Shown here: one piece after another, positions 1-6,659 of the stretch | Position numbering within the stretch: position 1 is the stretch's first letter | How the letters are laid out: each line of letters begins with the position of its first letter | Assembly: GCA_013151875.1 (NCBI GenBank) | Contig: JAADHL010000227.1 | Location: 1-10,843 of the forward strand | Source: Deltaproteobacteria bacterium | Lineage (GTDB): Bacteria > Myxococcota_A > UBA9042 > DTJE01 | Reading direction: 5' to 3' | Length of the DNA: 10,843 nt | Translations under genes and position numbers: made by a program | The notes under the pieces: generated by a model | What the model saw: the letters and a program-made list of their open reading frames with translations, nothing else | The model's database searches: none | What the model was told of the DNA's origin: nothing

Positions 1-1
1 A

Positions 2-307
2 AGCGGCTGGATCGGTGGACCCGAGACCTTCCAAACAGTCAGCAATGCATCGCCTTATGGGCTGTATGACATGGCGGGAAACGTGGCCGAATGGGTGGCG
101 GATTGTTATCACGACGGCTATCAGGGGGGCGCGCCGTTGGACGGTTCCGCCTGGATCGACGCGCCGGGCGGCCCTTGCGATCGCCAGGTGAAGAAGGGCG
201 AATCCTGGGACCACGGCGCAACCGGAATCGTGACCTTTTTCAGGGGTCCCAAGGACCCGTATCACATGGCCAGCTATATGGGTTTTCGCTGTGCACTGGA
301 CCTATAG
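2..307 (+). CDS. SUMF1/FGE-like domain protein, C-terminal fragment
   Basis: Only the last 101 codons are present; the frame is open at the window edge and stops at 305-307. The fragment has two hallmarks of the formylglycine-generating-enzyme (SUMF1, FGE-sulfatase) fold: YGLYDMAGNVAEWVAD near its start and the closing GFRCA. True FGEs carry a copper-binding Cys pair shortly after the (K/R)GGS(Y/W) stretch. Here that stretch reads KKGESWDHGATGIVTFFRG and has no cysteine, so sulfatase activation is unlikely. Many bacterial SUMF1-domain proteins are instead C-type-lectin-like binding modules or work in other pathways. The next gene, xsc, starts 124 bases downstream on the same strand. The region between them holds a possible promoter, so the two need not share an operon. 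The fold call is firm; the function is unknown. Confidence 0.85.
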   Translation, partial: SGWIGGPETFQTVSNASPYGLYDMAGNVAEWVADCYHDGYQGGAPLDGSAWIDAPGGPCDRQVKKGESWDHGATGIVTFFRGPKDPYHMASYMGFRCALDL

Positions 308-341
308 GCTGGAATCGTTGGCCAGCATGGTTGTTCGGCCA

Positions 342-370
342 TTGACACGCGAAATGTTCGCGACATCATA
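342..370 (+). promoter_or_regulatory. Candidate promoter with operator-like inverted repeat upstream of xsc
   Basis: A consensus -35 hexamer TTGACA lies at 342-347. Sixteen to eighteen bases later only a poor -10 is seen (CATCAT or ATCATA, 364-370). Between them is a perfect 6-base inverted repeat with a 3-base centre, CGCGAA-atg-TTCGCG (348-362), where a repressor could block polymerase. The site is about 60-90 bases before the xsc start. The palindrome is seen directly; promoter and operator roles are inferred. Confidence 0.35.
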
Positions 371-431
371 GACCACCGGCTCGGGTGCGCCGGCACGGGC
401 GTCGGCCCGCGTAAAGAGAGAGGAAATCATC

Positions 432-2172
432 ATGTCCAGACAAAAGATGACCCCCAGCGAGGCGTTCGTAGAGACGTTGCTGGCCGAGGGAGTCAGGGAG
501 GTTTTCGGTATCGTGGGTTCGGCGTACATGGACGCCCTGGACCTGTTTCCGGCGGCCGGAATTCGATTCGTGATGGTGGCCCACGAGCAGGCCGCTGCTC
601 ATGCCGCTGATGGGATGGCGCGAGTGACGGGTCGGCCTCAGGTCTGCATCGGGCAGAACGGCCCCGGCGCCGCCAACTTCGTAAGCGCGATCACCGCGGC
701 ATACTGGGCGCATTCCCCGGTCGTGGCGGTGACCCCAGAGACGGGCAGTATGGGCATAGGTACCGGCGGGTTTCAAGAGCTGGACCAGATGGACTGGTTC
801 CGCAGGCAGACTGTGTATCAGACACGCGTGAACAGGCCGGAGCGCATGGCCGAGTTGACGCGGCGCGCCTTTTACATGGCGAAGCTGGAAAACGGACCCA
901 CTCAACTGAACATCCCCCGCGACTATTTTTACGGGGTGTGCGAGGACGAGATCTATCCGACCATGGAGATCAGCCGGGGGATGGGGTCGCGGGAGGCGCT
1001 GCGGGAGGCAGCGACGCTGTTGGCCGGGGCAACATATCCCGTCATTCTGGCGGGCGGCGGCGTGTCCCAGGGGGACGCCCTGGAGGAAACAAAGGCCCTG
1101 GCCGACTACCTGACGGCCCCGGTGGTGAACAGCTATTTGCACAATGACTCGTTTCCGCAGCAGCATCCCCTTGCCGTGGGGCCGATCGGCTATTGTGGTT
1201 CCAAGGCCGCAATGCGCACCATCGCCAAAGCGGACGTGGTCCTGGCCCTGGGCTGCCGTCTGGGGCCGTTCGGCACTTTGCCGCAGTACGACATCGACTA
1301 CTGGCCCAAGGGGGCGCGCATCATCCAGGTGGACGTGGACGCAAAGGTCCTGGGCCTGAGCCGCAGGGTGGACGTGGCGAGTTGCGCGGATGTCAAGGAA
1401 TACGCCGTTGGTCTGCTGGATGAGATCCGCGCATTGAAGCCCGATCTGAAGCCCGTTCAGGCCCGGCTGGCGGAGGTGAAGCGCGAAAACGATACCGACC
1501 AAAGAACTGGATGGATGGTCCAGCAAGGATACCGAACGGATGCACCCGAGGCAGCTCTTGCGCGAGTGGACCAGAGCCATGCCCGAGGGGTCGATCGTGG
1601 CCACGGATATCGGCAACAACTCGTCCATGGCGAACAGCTATCTGAGGTTCACCGATGTCAAGCAGCACATCAGCGCGCTCAGTTGGGGCAACTGTGGATT
1701 CGCGTACGGCGCGGCCCTGGGCGCGAAAGTGGGGCGTCCGGACAAGCCTGTGTTCGCGTTCCAGGGGGACGGGGCCTACGGAATCAGCGGGCTTGCCGAG
1801 GTGATGACCGCGGTTCGCGAGGATATCCCTGTCATCGCCATCGTGGCCGACAACCTGGAGTGGGGCGCGGAAAAGAAGAACCAGATTGATTTTTTTGATG
1901 ACCGGTTCGTGGGCGTGGACCTGCCTGACAACCCGGACTACGCAAAGCTGGCCGAGGTCATGGGGGCGAAGGGCTATCGGGTGACGCGGGCGGACGAGGT
2001 CGGAGACGTGGTGCGCGACGCCGTGGCCAGCGGGCGGCCGTGCGTCATCGACGCTGTCATTCAGGGCGGCGAGGAGGTCCTGGCCGAGCCGTTCAGGCGC
2101 GACGCGTTCCTGCCCCCGCAGCGTTTTTTGCCGAAGTACGCCCATCTTGCGGCCGGAGGAAGAAAGAAATGA
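432..2172 (+). CDS. xsc: Sulfoacetaldehyde acetyltransferase Xsc, broken by a frameshift
   Basis: This ThDP-dependent enzyme (EC 2.3.3.15) converts sulfoacetaldehyde plus phosphate to acetyl phosphate and sulfite. It is the desulfonation step in taurine, isethionate and some other C2/C3 sulfonate pathways. The start at 432 follows AGGA at 421-424 and gives MSRQKMTPSEAFVETL, typical of Xsc. Seen in order: the catalytic Glu52 in VAHEQ; QNGPGAANFV; PRDYFYGV; NSYLHNDSFP; and ALGCRLGPFGTLPQYDIDYWPK. After a frame change come MHPRQ, DIGNNSSMANSYLRF, the ThDP/Mg motif beginning GDGAYG and ending DN, WGAEKKNQIDFFDDRFVG and PFRRDAF. The first part reads in the frame of 432 and the last part in the frame of 1540. 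With one base skipped near 1500 the product is about 580 residues, close to the family length. The linker before MHPRQ looks shorter than in Xsc proteins I recall. Identity is clear; whether it is functional is not. Confidence 0.9.
1480..1510 (+). other. Frameshift site inside xsc
   Basis: The upstream frame is homologous up to about ENDTD (ending 1499). Homology resumes as KELDGWSSKDTERMHPRQ in the frame starting at 1501. A single surplus base around 1500, in the run gaccaaag, accounts for the change. The downstream frame has stops at 1447 and 1477, so the shift must lie after 1479. I see no strong slippery run or stimulatory stop codon. A real mutation or a sequencing/assembly error is therefore more likely than programmed frameshifting. 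Confidence 0.75.
1540..2172 (+). CDS. xsc: C-terminal (ThDP-binding) part of Xsc as a separate open frame
   Basis: This 210-codon frame holds the whole C-terminal ThDP-binding domain of Xsc: the GDG...DN cofactor motif, WGAEKKN and the PFRRDAF tail. It is listed separately because the frame break leaves it as its own open frame. The ATG at 1540 has AAGGA (1525-1529) ten bases upstream, so separate translation is conceivable. Some ThDP decarboxylases, such as sulfopyruvate decarboxylase ComDE, do work as separate N- and C-domain subunits. Against a natural split, the upstream frame has no stop at the domain border and runs on to 1889 in sequence with no family resemblance. I read this as half of a frameshifted gene. 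Confidence 0.6.
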   Translation: MHPRQLLREWTRAMPEGSIVATDIGNNSSMANSYLRFTDVKQHISALSWGNCGFAYGAALGAKVGRPDKPVFAFQGDGAYGISGLAEVMTAVREDIPVIAIVADNLEWGAEKKNQIDFFDDRFVGVDLPDNPDYAKLAEVMGAKGYRVTRADEVGDVVRDAVASGRPCVIDAVIQGGEEVLAEPFRRDAFLPPQRFLPKYAHLAAGGRKK

Positions 2173-2298
2173 GCGGCAGGGCGACCCAACTTCTACCCAT
2201 GGACCATCACCCTGTTTTACGAGGCGGTGGAATCCGTGCATCGCGAGCGCCTGTACTTCGGGAAAAGCGGCATGTGGAATTCATGGATGATTTGTTGA
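2169..2298 (+). pseudogene. Remnant of a gene translationally coupled to xsc
   Basis: ATG at 2169 overlaps the xsc stop as ATGA and has GGAGGA at 2155-2160 eight bases upstream, so a downstream gene appears to begin here. The frame of that ATG soon gives unconvincing sequence. One frame over, from about 2182 to the stop at 2296-2298, the translation is protein-like with strongly GC-biased third positions (NFYPWTITLFYEAVESVHRE, then RLYFGKSGMWNSW). The simplest reading is MSGR joined by a small indel to this stretch, then truncation. I do not recognise the family from about 35 residues. Genes after xsc are often pta or a transporter, but nothing here shows either. Confidence 0.45.
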
Positions 2299-2324
2299 TG
2301 AACAATCCGGCCCGATCATCTGTT

Positions 2325-2341
2325 GTTTCATGGCATGAAAC
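2325..2341. promoter_or_regulatory. Perfect inverted repeat upstream of the small lipoprotein gene
   Basis: GTTTCAT-ggc-ATGAAAC is a perfect 7-base inverted repeat with a 3-base centre, about 50 bases before the start at 2393. It fits a dimeric regulator's operator. It is not followed by a T-run, so a terminator is unlikely. No clear -35/-10 pair was found around it. Confidence 0.35.
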
Positions 2342-2357
2342 GGTCGGATTGTGCTTT

Positions 2358-2369
2358 ACTGAATTCAGT
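2358..2369. promoter_or_regulatory. 12-base perfect palindrome before the small lipoprotein gene
   Basis: ACTGAATTCAGT is a perfect palindrome ending 23 bases before the ATG at 2393, just ahead of the ribosome binding site GGAGG (2381-2385). This position suits an operator over the transcription start or leader. The regulatory role is inferred; the palindrome is seen directly. Confidence 0.3.
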
Positions 2370-2392
2370 TGTTTCTAAATGGAGGCGATACG

Positions 2393-2842
2393 ATGACCAC
2401 AAGGCGGATTGTGACGGTGTTTTTCGGATTGACGGTGGCGGCGCTGGCCATGGCCTGCGGCACGGAGGGGTCGGGCGGAAACGGCAACACCGTGACTCTG
2501 GGCACGTCCTGCTTCATGTTCGAGGCCGGCAAGGAAGGCGACTTCCCAACCTCGGGAGATTGCGACCTGATACTGGAGCCGTGGTGCAACGGCAGGCCCG
2601 GGCTGTGCGGGAACTGGGTCCAGACCGCCGAAACCAGTCTGGATGCCGTGGCTACACCACCCGCGTCCGGCTATATCAGCGACGCGGCAGGCTTCCAGGA
2701 TTGCCAGGAAATCGACTCGGGCAAGGTCATTGTATTCAAACTGAGCAACGGCAAATACGCCAAGGGTATCTTTTCCGCCGTGTCCAAGGACGGAAACGGC
2801 TGTGTTACCGGTGCCAAATTCCAGTACGTCTATCCCATGTGA
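2393..2842 (+). CDS. Small cysteine-rich lipoprotein of unknown function
   Basis: The product is 149 residues. GGAGG at 2381-2385 with a 7-base spacer decides the ATG at 2393 over an in-frame ATG at 2369. Residues 1-21 form a lipoprotein-type signal peptide: TTRR, a hydrophobic run, then LAMA before Cys22. The lipobox is acceptable but not ideal, with Leu at -4. The mature part has a short Gly/Asn/Ser-rich tether and then six cysteines at about residues 40, 57, 65, 72, 104 and 137, an even number that suggests three disulfides outside the cytoplasm. The tail (KLSNGKYAKGIFSAV to KFQYVYPM) looks like beta strands. I recognise no family. The gene seems to be on its own: inverted repeats precede it and about 186 non-coding bases follow it. 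Confidence 0.8.
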   Translation: MTTRRIVTVFFGLTVAALAMACGTEGSGGNGNTVTLGTSCFMFEAGKEGDFPTSGDCDLILEPWCNGRPGLCGNWVQTAETSLDAVATPPASGYISDAAGFQDCQEIDSGKVIVFKLSNGKYAKGIFSAVSKDGNGCVTGAKFQYVYPM

Positions 2843-3028
2843 TACCCGCCGAGCCCGTCATGGCGTGAGCGGTCGAATCAGACGGCCCAGCAACTCCCGA
2901 TCAGCAATACGTCTTACGTAGTTTGATCACGCGACGTTAGTGTACGATAGACAATAATATTGTTGTTCATTGTTTGCCCGTAGGCGTACTAATAATCTTG
3001 ACATGGATCTGAATCAGGAGACGATGAA
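2843..3028 (+). promoter_or_regulatory. AT-rich leader of the envelope-transport operon
   Basis: These 186 bases become clearly AT-richer than the surrounding genes from about 2905. They contain a short perfect inverted repeat, ACAATA-a-TATTGT (2951-2963), a possible operator, and TAATAT (2955-2960), a possible -10. A consensus TTGACA at 2998-3003 is too close to the start codon to serve the operon in the usual way. The ribosome binding site AGGAG (3016-3020) lies 8 bases before the ATG at 3029. This is the only sizeable gap before the five-gene operon, so its promoter is probably here, though I cannot place it exactly. Confidence 0.35.
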
Positions 3029-3793
3029 ATGAAACATCCCTTCATGATGGCCTTGTTGGTTTTTACGATCGTGCCGGTGGTTGCCTCGCCGGTATACGCG
3101 GACAACGAAAAACTGGCCGACCGCATTATCGACAGTTGGGAACACCTGATGCGGGGCAAGGCATCCGTGGGCGAGATGGAGATGTACATCAAGCGCTGGG
3201 ACCGCACCATGCGCATGAAGTTCTGGGAGCTGTATCCGGACGACAGCCTGGTGCGGATCACGGCCCCGGCCGAGGATGCGGGGACTGGGTCCCTGAAGCT
3301 GGGCAAGGACCTGTGGACCTACAACCCAAAGATAGATCAGGTGCAGAAGATCCCGCCGTCCCTCATGTTGGATTCGTGGATGGGCAGCGACTTCACCAAC
3401 GACGACGTATCGCGCAATTCCAGCATCAAGCTGGACTACGACACCGGCAAGGTGACAGCGGGCGAGTTGAACGGCGTCAAGACATGGAAGGTGCCTCTCA
3501 TACCCAAGCCCAACAGCCCCGTGGTCTGGGACAAACTGGTGGTGATCGTTGCCCAGGACGACTTCAGACCCCTGGTTCAGGAATACTACGACGACAAGGG
3601 CAAACTGGCTCGCAGGTTGGTGTTCAGCGACTACCGCAAGCTGGATGAAAAGCGTAATTACCCATTTGTGTGGCGCATGGAAAACCTCCAGGAAAAGGGA
3701 AGATACACCGAGATCCGCGTGAAGAAGATGCAGTTCAAGGACTCCCTGCCCAGGCGCAGGTTCAGCATAAGGGCCCTGAAAAAGGGGAGATAG
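3029..3793 (+). CDS. LolA-like periplasmic protein (outer membrane lipoprotein-sorting family)
   Basis: The product is 254 residues. Residues 1-24 are a Sec signal peptide, with likely cleavage after VYA before Asp25. The rest matches the LolA-like family annotated as 'outer membrane lipoprotein-sorting protein'. It has LWTYNPKIDQVQKIPPS at about 95-111 and then the characteristic WMGSDFTNDDV at about 117-127. Members are predicted half-barrel carriers that bind acyl chains or similar hydrophobic cargo in the periplasm. There is no lipobox, so it should be soluble. It is first of five tightly spaced genes, ending 3 bases before a MacB/LolC-type permease, which points to a shuttle taking cargo from the ABC complex to the outer membrane. 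AGGAG 8 bases upstream sets the start; a nearby ATG at 3024 meets a stop at once. The cargo is unknown. Confidence 0.85.
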   Translation: MKHPFMMALLVFTIVPVVASPVYADNEKLADRIIDSWEHLMRGKASVGEMEMYIKRWDRTMRMKFWELYPDDSLVRITAPAEDAGTGSLKLGKDLWTYNPKIDQVQKIPPSLMLDSWMGSDFTNDDVSRNSSIKLDYDTGKVTAGELNGVKTWKVPLIPKPNSPVVWDKLVVIVAQDDFRPLVQEYYDDKGKLARRLVFSDYRKLDEKRNYPFVWRMENLQEKGRYTEIRVKKMQFKDSLPRRRFSIRALKKGR

Positions 3794-3796
3794 GCG

Positions 3797-5326
3797 ATGC
3801 TCCAGTTCATCCATCAATGCTGGCGGGACCTCTGGCGGAACCTGAGGCGCTCTATCCTGGTCGGTCTGGTCATGATCTTTTCGGTCGCCATGATGGTCCT
3901 GTTCGTGGCGTTCGGTGACGGCGCGCACACGCAGATGATCAGGGGCGCCACGGACTCGTTTCTGGGCCAGGTGCAGGTGCAGGCCAGGGGCTACATGGAC
4001 GAACCCGACCTCGAACACCGTATCAAGGCCGGTGACCTCGCGCGCGTCATGGAGCGACTGGTGGGTGTGGACGGCGTGAAGGGGTTCGCCCCGCGTCTGG
4101 CCATGGGTGGACTCATCAGCAAGAAGGTGCCCGACCCGAAGGACCCGGACGACCTGGATGCGTGGCGCGAGATGACGTCCGAAGGGGCGTTCCTGGTGGG
4201 CGTGGACCCGAAAAGGGAACGTATCGTCAGCAATCTTGGTCTGTCTTTGGTTGCCGACGACCCGGCGGATCGTTGTGTCAGGGGATGCCGCGCGGCGTTG
4301 GCCGAGGTCTGGGCCGAATCGGGACGTTGTGAAGGGCTTTGCAGGACCGTTGGTTCCGGTTTCGATGGTGAAGGGTGCGCCGGTACCGCGGAGAAGGTCT
4401 GTGCCAAGAGCTGCGACCCTGCCGACGACCTGTGCGACCAGCGCGACTGCCTCGACAGGTTCGCCGACTATTGCTCTCCGGCCAGATTTCTTGCCCCGGC
4501 CGCCCCTGATCCGGACAACCTGTACCGAGGCGAGATCGTGCTGGGCGCTGGCCTGGCCGGCGTGCTTGAGGTAGGCGTTGGAGATCGGGTCGCCATGATG
4601 ACCGGCACGGCCAAAGGACGTACGTTCGGGTCCCTGTATCGGGTGGTGGGTCTGGTCAAGACCGCGAGTCTGGACATCAACCGCACATTTGCCCTGACTC
4701 ACCTCGACAAGCTGGCGCGGGGGCTGGAGGTGCCGGGCGCCGCAACCAGTGTCGTCATCGCCGTGGACGACCTGGACGGGGCCGATCGGATCGCGGCCGG
4801 TATCGGGCGCTTGCTGAAAGGGGATATGCCCGACCTGCGGGCCCTTTCGTGGCGGCAGTTGGCCCCCGAACTGGACGTTTTCGTGAAAATGGACCAGGGG
4901 AGTCTGCTGATCATGCTGGGGCTCATGGTCATGATCGTGGGTGTAATCCTGGCCAACGTGGTCACAATGTCCGTGATGGAAAGGACCCGCGAGTACGGCG
5001 TGCGCCTGGCCATGGGCGAGCAGCCGGCCAGAATCACTGGGGGGCTGATTGTGGAAGTGGCGTTGCTGGCCCTTGTGGCCAGCGGCATAGGGGCCGCGAT
5101 CGGTGAGGGCTTGAACTTTTACTATATATCCCATGGGGTTGACTTCGGAATGGGCGAAATAGAGACCGCTGGAGTGCTGCTGAACACGGTCTACCACACG
5201 GAATTTACGGTGTACGGCCTAGTGTTCTCGATTGGGATCGTGGTGGGATTCGCGGTTGTCGGATCGCTGATCCCGGCCTGGCGCATAAGACGCTTGAAGC
5301 CTGTCGAAGCCCTTCGCTTTGTGTGA
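3797..5326 (+). CDS. MacB/LolC-type ABC permease with a cysteine-rich periplasmic insert
   Basis: This 509-residue inner-membrane protein has the MacB/FtsX-fold layout. One membrane helix lies at about 19-40. A large periplasmic domain follows, then three helices at about 369-391, 415-437 and 475-497. The sequence ERTREYGVRLAMG (from residue 395) is the cytoplasmic loop that contacts the ATPase in this family, and the end IRRLKPVEALRFV is typical. The periplasmic domain is odd: between Cys160 and Cys226 there are ten cysteines in 67 residues, including RCVRGC, CEGLC, VCAKSC and CDQRDC. The partner permease has no such segment. A disulfide-rich lobe is likely; metal binding is possible. Such transporters usually move substrate by a mechanotransmission cycle instead of passage through the membrane. 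Start at 3797 follows GGGGAG, and the next gene begins 12 bases after the stop. Confidence 0.92.
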   Translation: MLQFIHQCWRDLWRNLRRSILVGLVMIFSVAMMVLFVAFGDGAHTQMIRGATDSFLGQVQVQARGYMDEPDLEHRIKAGDLARVMERLVGVDGVKGFAPRLAMGGLISKKVPDPKDPDDLDAWREMTSEGAFLVGVDPKRERIVSNLGLSLVADDPADRCVRGCRAALAEVWAESGRCEGLCRTVGSGFDGEGCAGTAEKVCAKSCDPADDLCDQRDCLDRFADYCSPARFLAPAAPDPDNLYRGEIVLGAGLAGVLEVGVGDRVAMMTGTAKGRTFGSLYRVVGLVKTASLDINRTFALTHLDKLARGLEVPGAATSVVIAVDDLDGADRIAAGIGRLLKGDMPDLRALSWRQLAPELDVFVKMDQGSLLIMLGLMVMIVGVILANVVTMSVMERTREYGVRLAMGEQPARITGGLIVEVALLALVASGIGAAIGEGLNFYYISHGVDFGMGEIETAGVLLNTVYHTEFTVYGLVFSIGIVVGFAVVGSLIPAWRIRRLKPVEALRFV

Positions 5327-5338
5327 CGAGGTGGTGTG

Positions 5339-6643
5339 ATGTTGTTAAAGATGGCCTGGAGAAATCTCTGGCGCAACCGGCGACGCACGCTGCTTACCAT
5401 CAGCGCCATCGGCCTGGGCCTGGCGATCCTCATAGCGATGGTCTCGTTCATGCAGGGGATGATGGAGATGATGGTCGAGCAGATCGCCCGGTCCAGCATG
5501 GGTCACATCCAGATACACAACCCCGAGTACCTGCACAAGAAATCGGTGAAGCTGACGATGAGCGGGGGCTCGCAATTGGTGAAGGTGGTCGAAGATGTTC
5601 CAGGCGTGGCGTATGTCAGCCCCAGGCTGTTGTTTACGGGCAGCATACGATCCAGCAGGTCCAGTTCCATACAGGTGGTCAGGGTCATTGCTGTGGACCC
5701 ACAGCGCGAGAAGCGTCTGAGCGGACTGGCCGACAAGGTCGTGGAGGGTGGTTTCGTTACGGAACCGCCCGGGGCCGATGACCCGGAAACGCCGGCTCGC
5801 CTGAGAGGACGCAAGGGCATCCTGCTGGGCGTGAAGCTGGCAAAGCGCCTCAAAGTGGATCTGGGGTCCAAGGTGCGCCTGGACACCGCCGGGTTCAGGG
5901 GAAGCACGTCCGCGGCCGCTTTTTATGTGACCGGGATCCTGAAGGTGGGTTCCGACGCGATGGACAATGGCATGGTAATGGTGTCGCTGAAAGACATGCA
6001 GAAGGTCACCGGCGCTGGAGATCGCCTGCACGAACTCACGGTGATAGTGAATGACGTGGGCGCCATCAAAGAGATGGTGGGCCGAATCAAAGCGGCGATA
6101 GACAAGGCCGGCGGCCCCGCGGCATTCGGCCCGGTGGACGTTCTGCCCTGGTGGAAGATCAGCCCCGGGATAAAGCAGATGCTGGACATGAGCGATGCCT
6201 GGAACGGGATCCTGTATATGCTGATGCTGGCGATCCTCAGCGCGGGTGTTTTGACCACGATGTTCATGGTGGTCTACGAAAGGACGCGTGAGTTCGGGGT
6301 GCGTCTGGCCCTGGGCACCAGGCCGGGGTCGCTGTTTGTGGGGGTGATGGCGGAGGCCCTGTTCATGGCGCTGCTGGCGTCGGCCTTGGGACTGCTGTGC
6401 GGAGGTCTGATAGTTGCCTACCTGGTAAATATCGGAATCGATATGAGCAGCCTGGTCGGCGGCTGGGAATTCGCGGGGATCTTTTTTGAAAACGTATACA
6501 AGGGTTCATACGCGCCCGAGGTGTTCGTGGAACCCACCCTGGTCGTGTTCATCGGTACGGTCCTGCTGTCTTTGTGGCCGTCGATGCGCGTGGCCCGCAT
6601 GAAGGCAATCGACGCGATCCGCGAGGGCGGCGTTACAGGGTGA
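5339..6643 (+). CDS. MacB/LolE-type ABC permease, second subunit
   Basis: The product is 434 residues from the ATG at 5339. A GTG at 5336 is in frame, but the ribosome binding site GAGGTG (5328-5333) is too close to it. The N-terminus MAWRNLWRNRRRTLLT leads into a membrane helix at about 17-38. A periplasmic domain of about 240 residues and three C-terminal helices (about 288-312, 333-357 and 398-420) follow. YERTREFGVRLALGTRPGS (from about 313) is the ATPase-coupling loop, matching the first permease closely, and ARMKAIDAIREGG is the usual end. It probably pairs with the first permease as a heterodimer, as LolC and LolE do. It lacks the Cys-rich insert, so the two halves differ mainly in the periplasm. 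The stop is 16 bases before the ATPase start. Confidence 0.92.
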   Translation: MLLKMAWRNLWRNRRRTLLTISAIGLGLAILIAMVSFMQGMMEMMVEQIARSSMGHIQIHNPEYLHKKSVKLTMSGGSQLVKVVEDVPGVAYVSPRLLFTGSIRSSRSSSIQVVRVIAVDPQREKRLSGLADKVVEGGFVTEPPGADDPETPARLRGRKGILLGVKLAKRLKVDLGSKVRLDTAGFRGSTSAAAFYVTGILKVGSDAMDNGMVMVSLKDMQKVTGAGDRLHELTVIVNDVGAIKEMVGRIKAAIDKAGGPAAFGPVDVLPWWKISPGIKQMLDMSDAWNGILYMLMLAILSAGVLTTMFMVVYERTREFGVRLALGTRPGSLFVGVMAEALFMALLASALGLLCGGLIVAYLVNIGIDMSSLVGGWEFAGIFFENVYKGSYAPEVFVEPTLVVFIGTVLLSLWPSMRVARMKAIDAIREGGVTG

Positions 6644-6659
6644 ATCGGAGGTGTCGAAA

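Noticed and set aside
308..326. GCTGG/CCAGC stem after the SUMF1-domain gene as a terminator
   Set aside because: The stem is only five pairs with a nine-base loop and no T-run follows.
1500..1500. Programmed +1 frameshifting in xsc
   Set aside because: There is no slippery codon, adjacent stop in the upstream frame or obvious stimulator, and Xsc is not known to need recoding. It is kept only as an unlikely alternative.
366..1628. A 420-codon open frame on the minus strand opposite xsc
   Set aside because: It is antisense to a well-conserved enzyme and has low-quality composition with no recognisable motif.
1540..1889. Continuation of the upstream xsc frame to a stop at 1889
   Set aside because: The residues are Arg/Gly/Gln-rich and unlike any ThDP enzyme, while the other frame over the same bases is clear Xsc. 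The openness is a GC effect.
2998..3003. Consensus TTGACA close to the LolA-like gene
   Set aside because: A 17-base spacer would put the -10 on the start codon, and no -10-like hexamer is there.
3014..5197. A very long open frame (about 727 codons) on the minus strand opposite the LolA-like and permease genes
   Set aside because: It has no signal peptide, domain motif or ribosome binding site and is dominated by His, Gln, Pro and Arg, as expected for the antisense of GC-rich genes. The plus-strand proteins here are clearly real.
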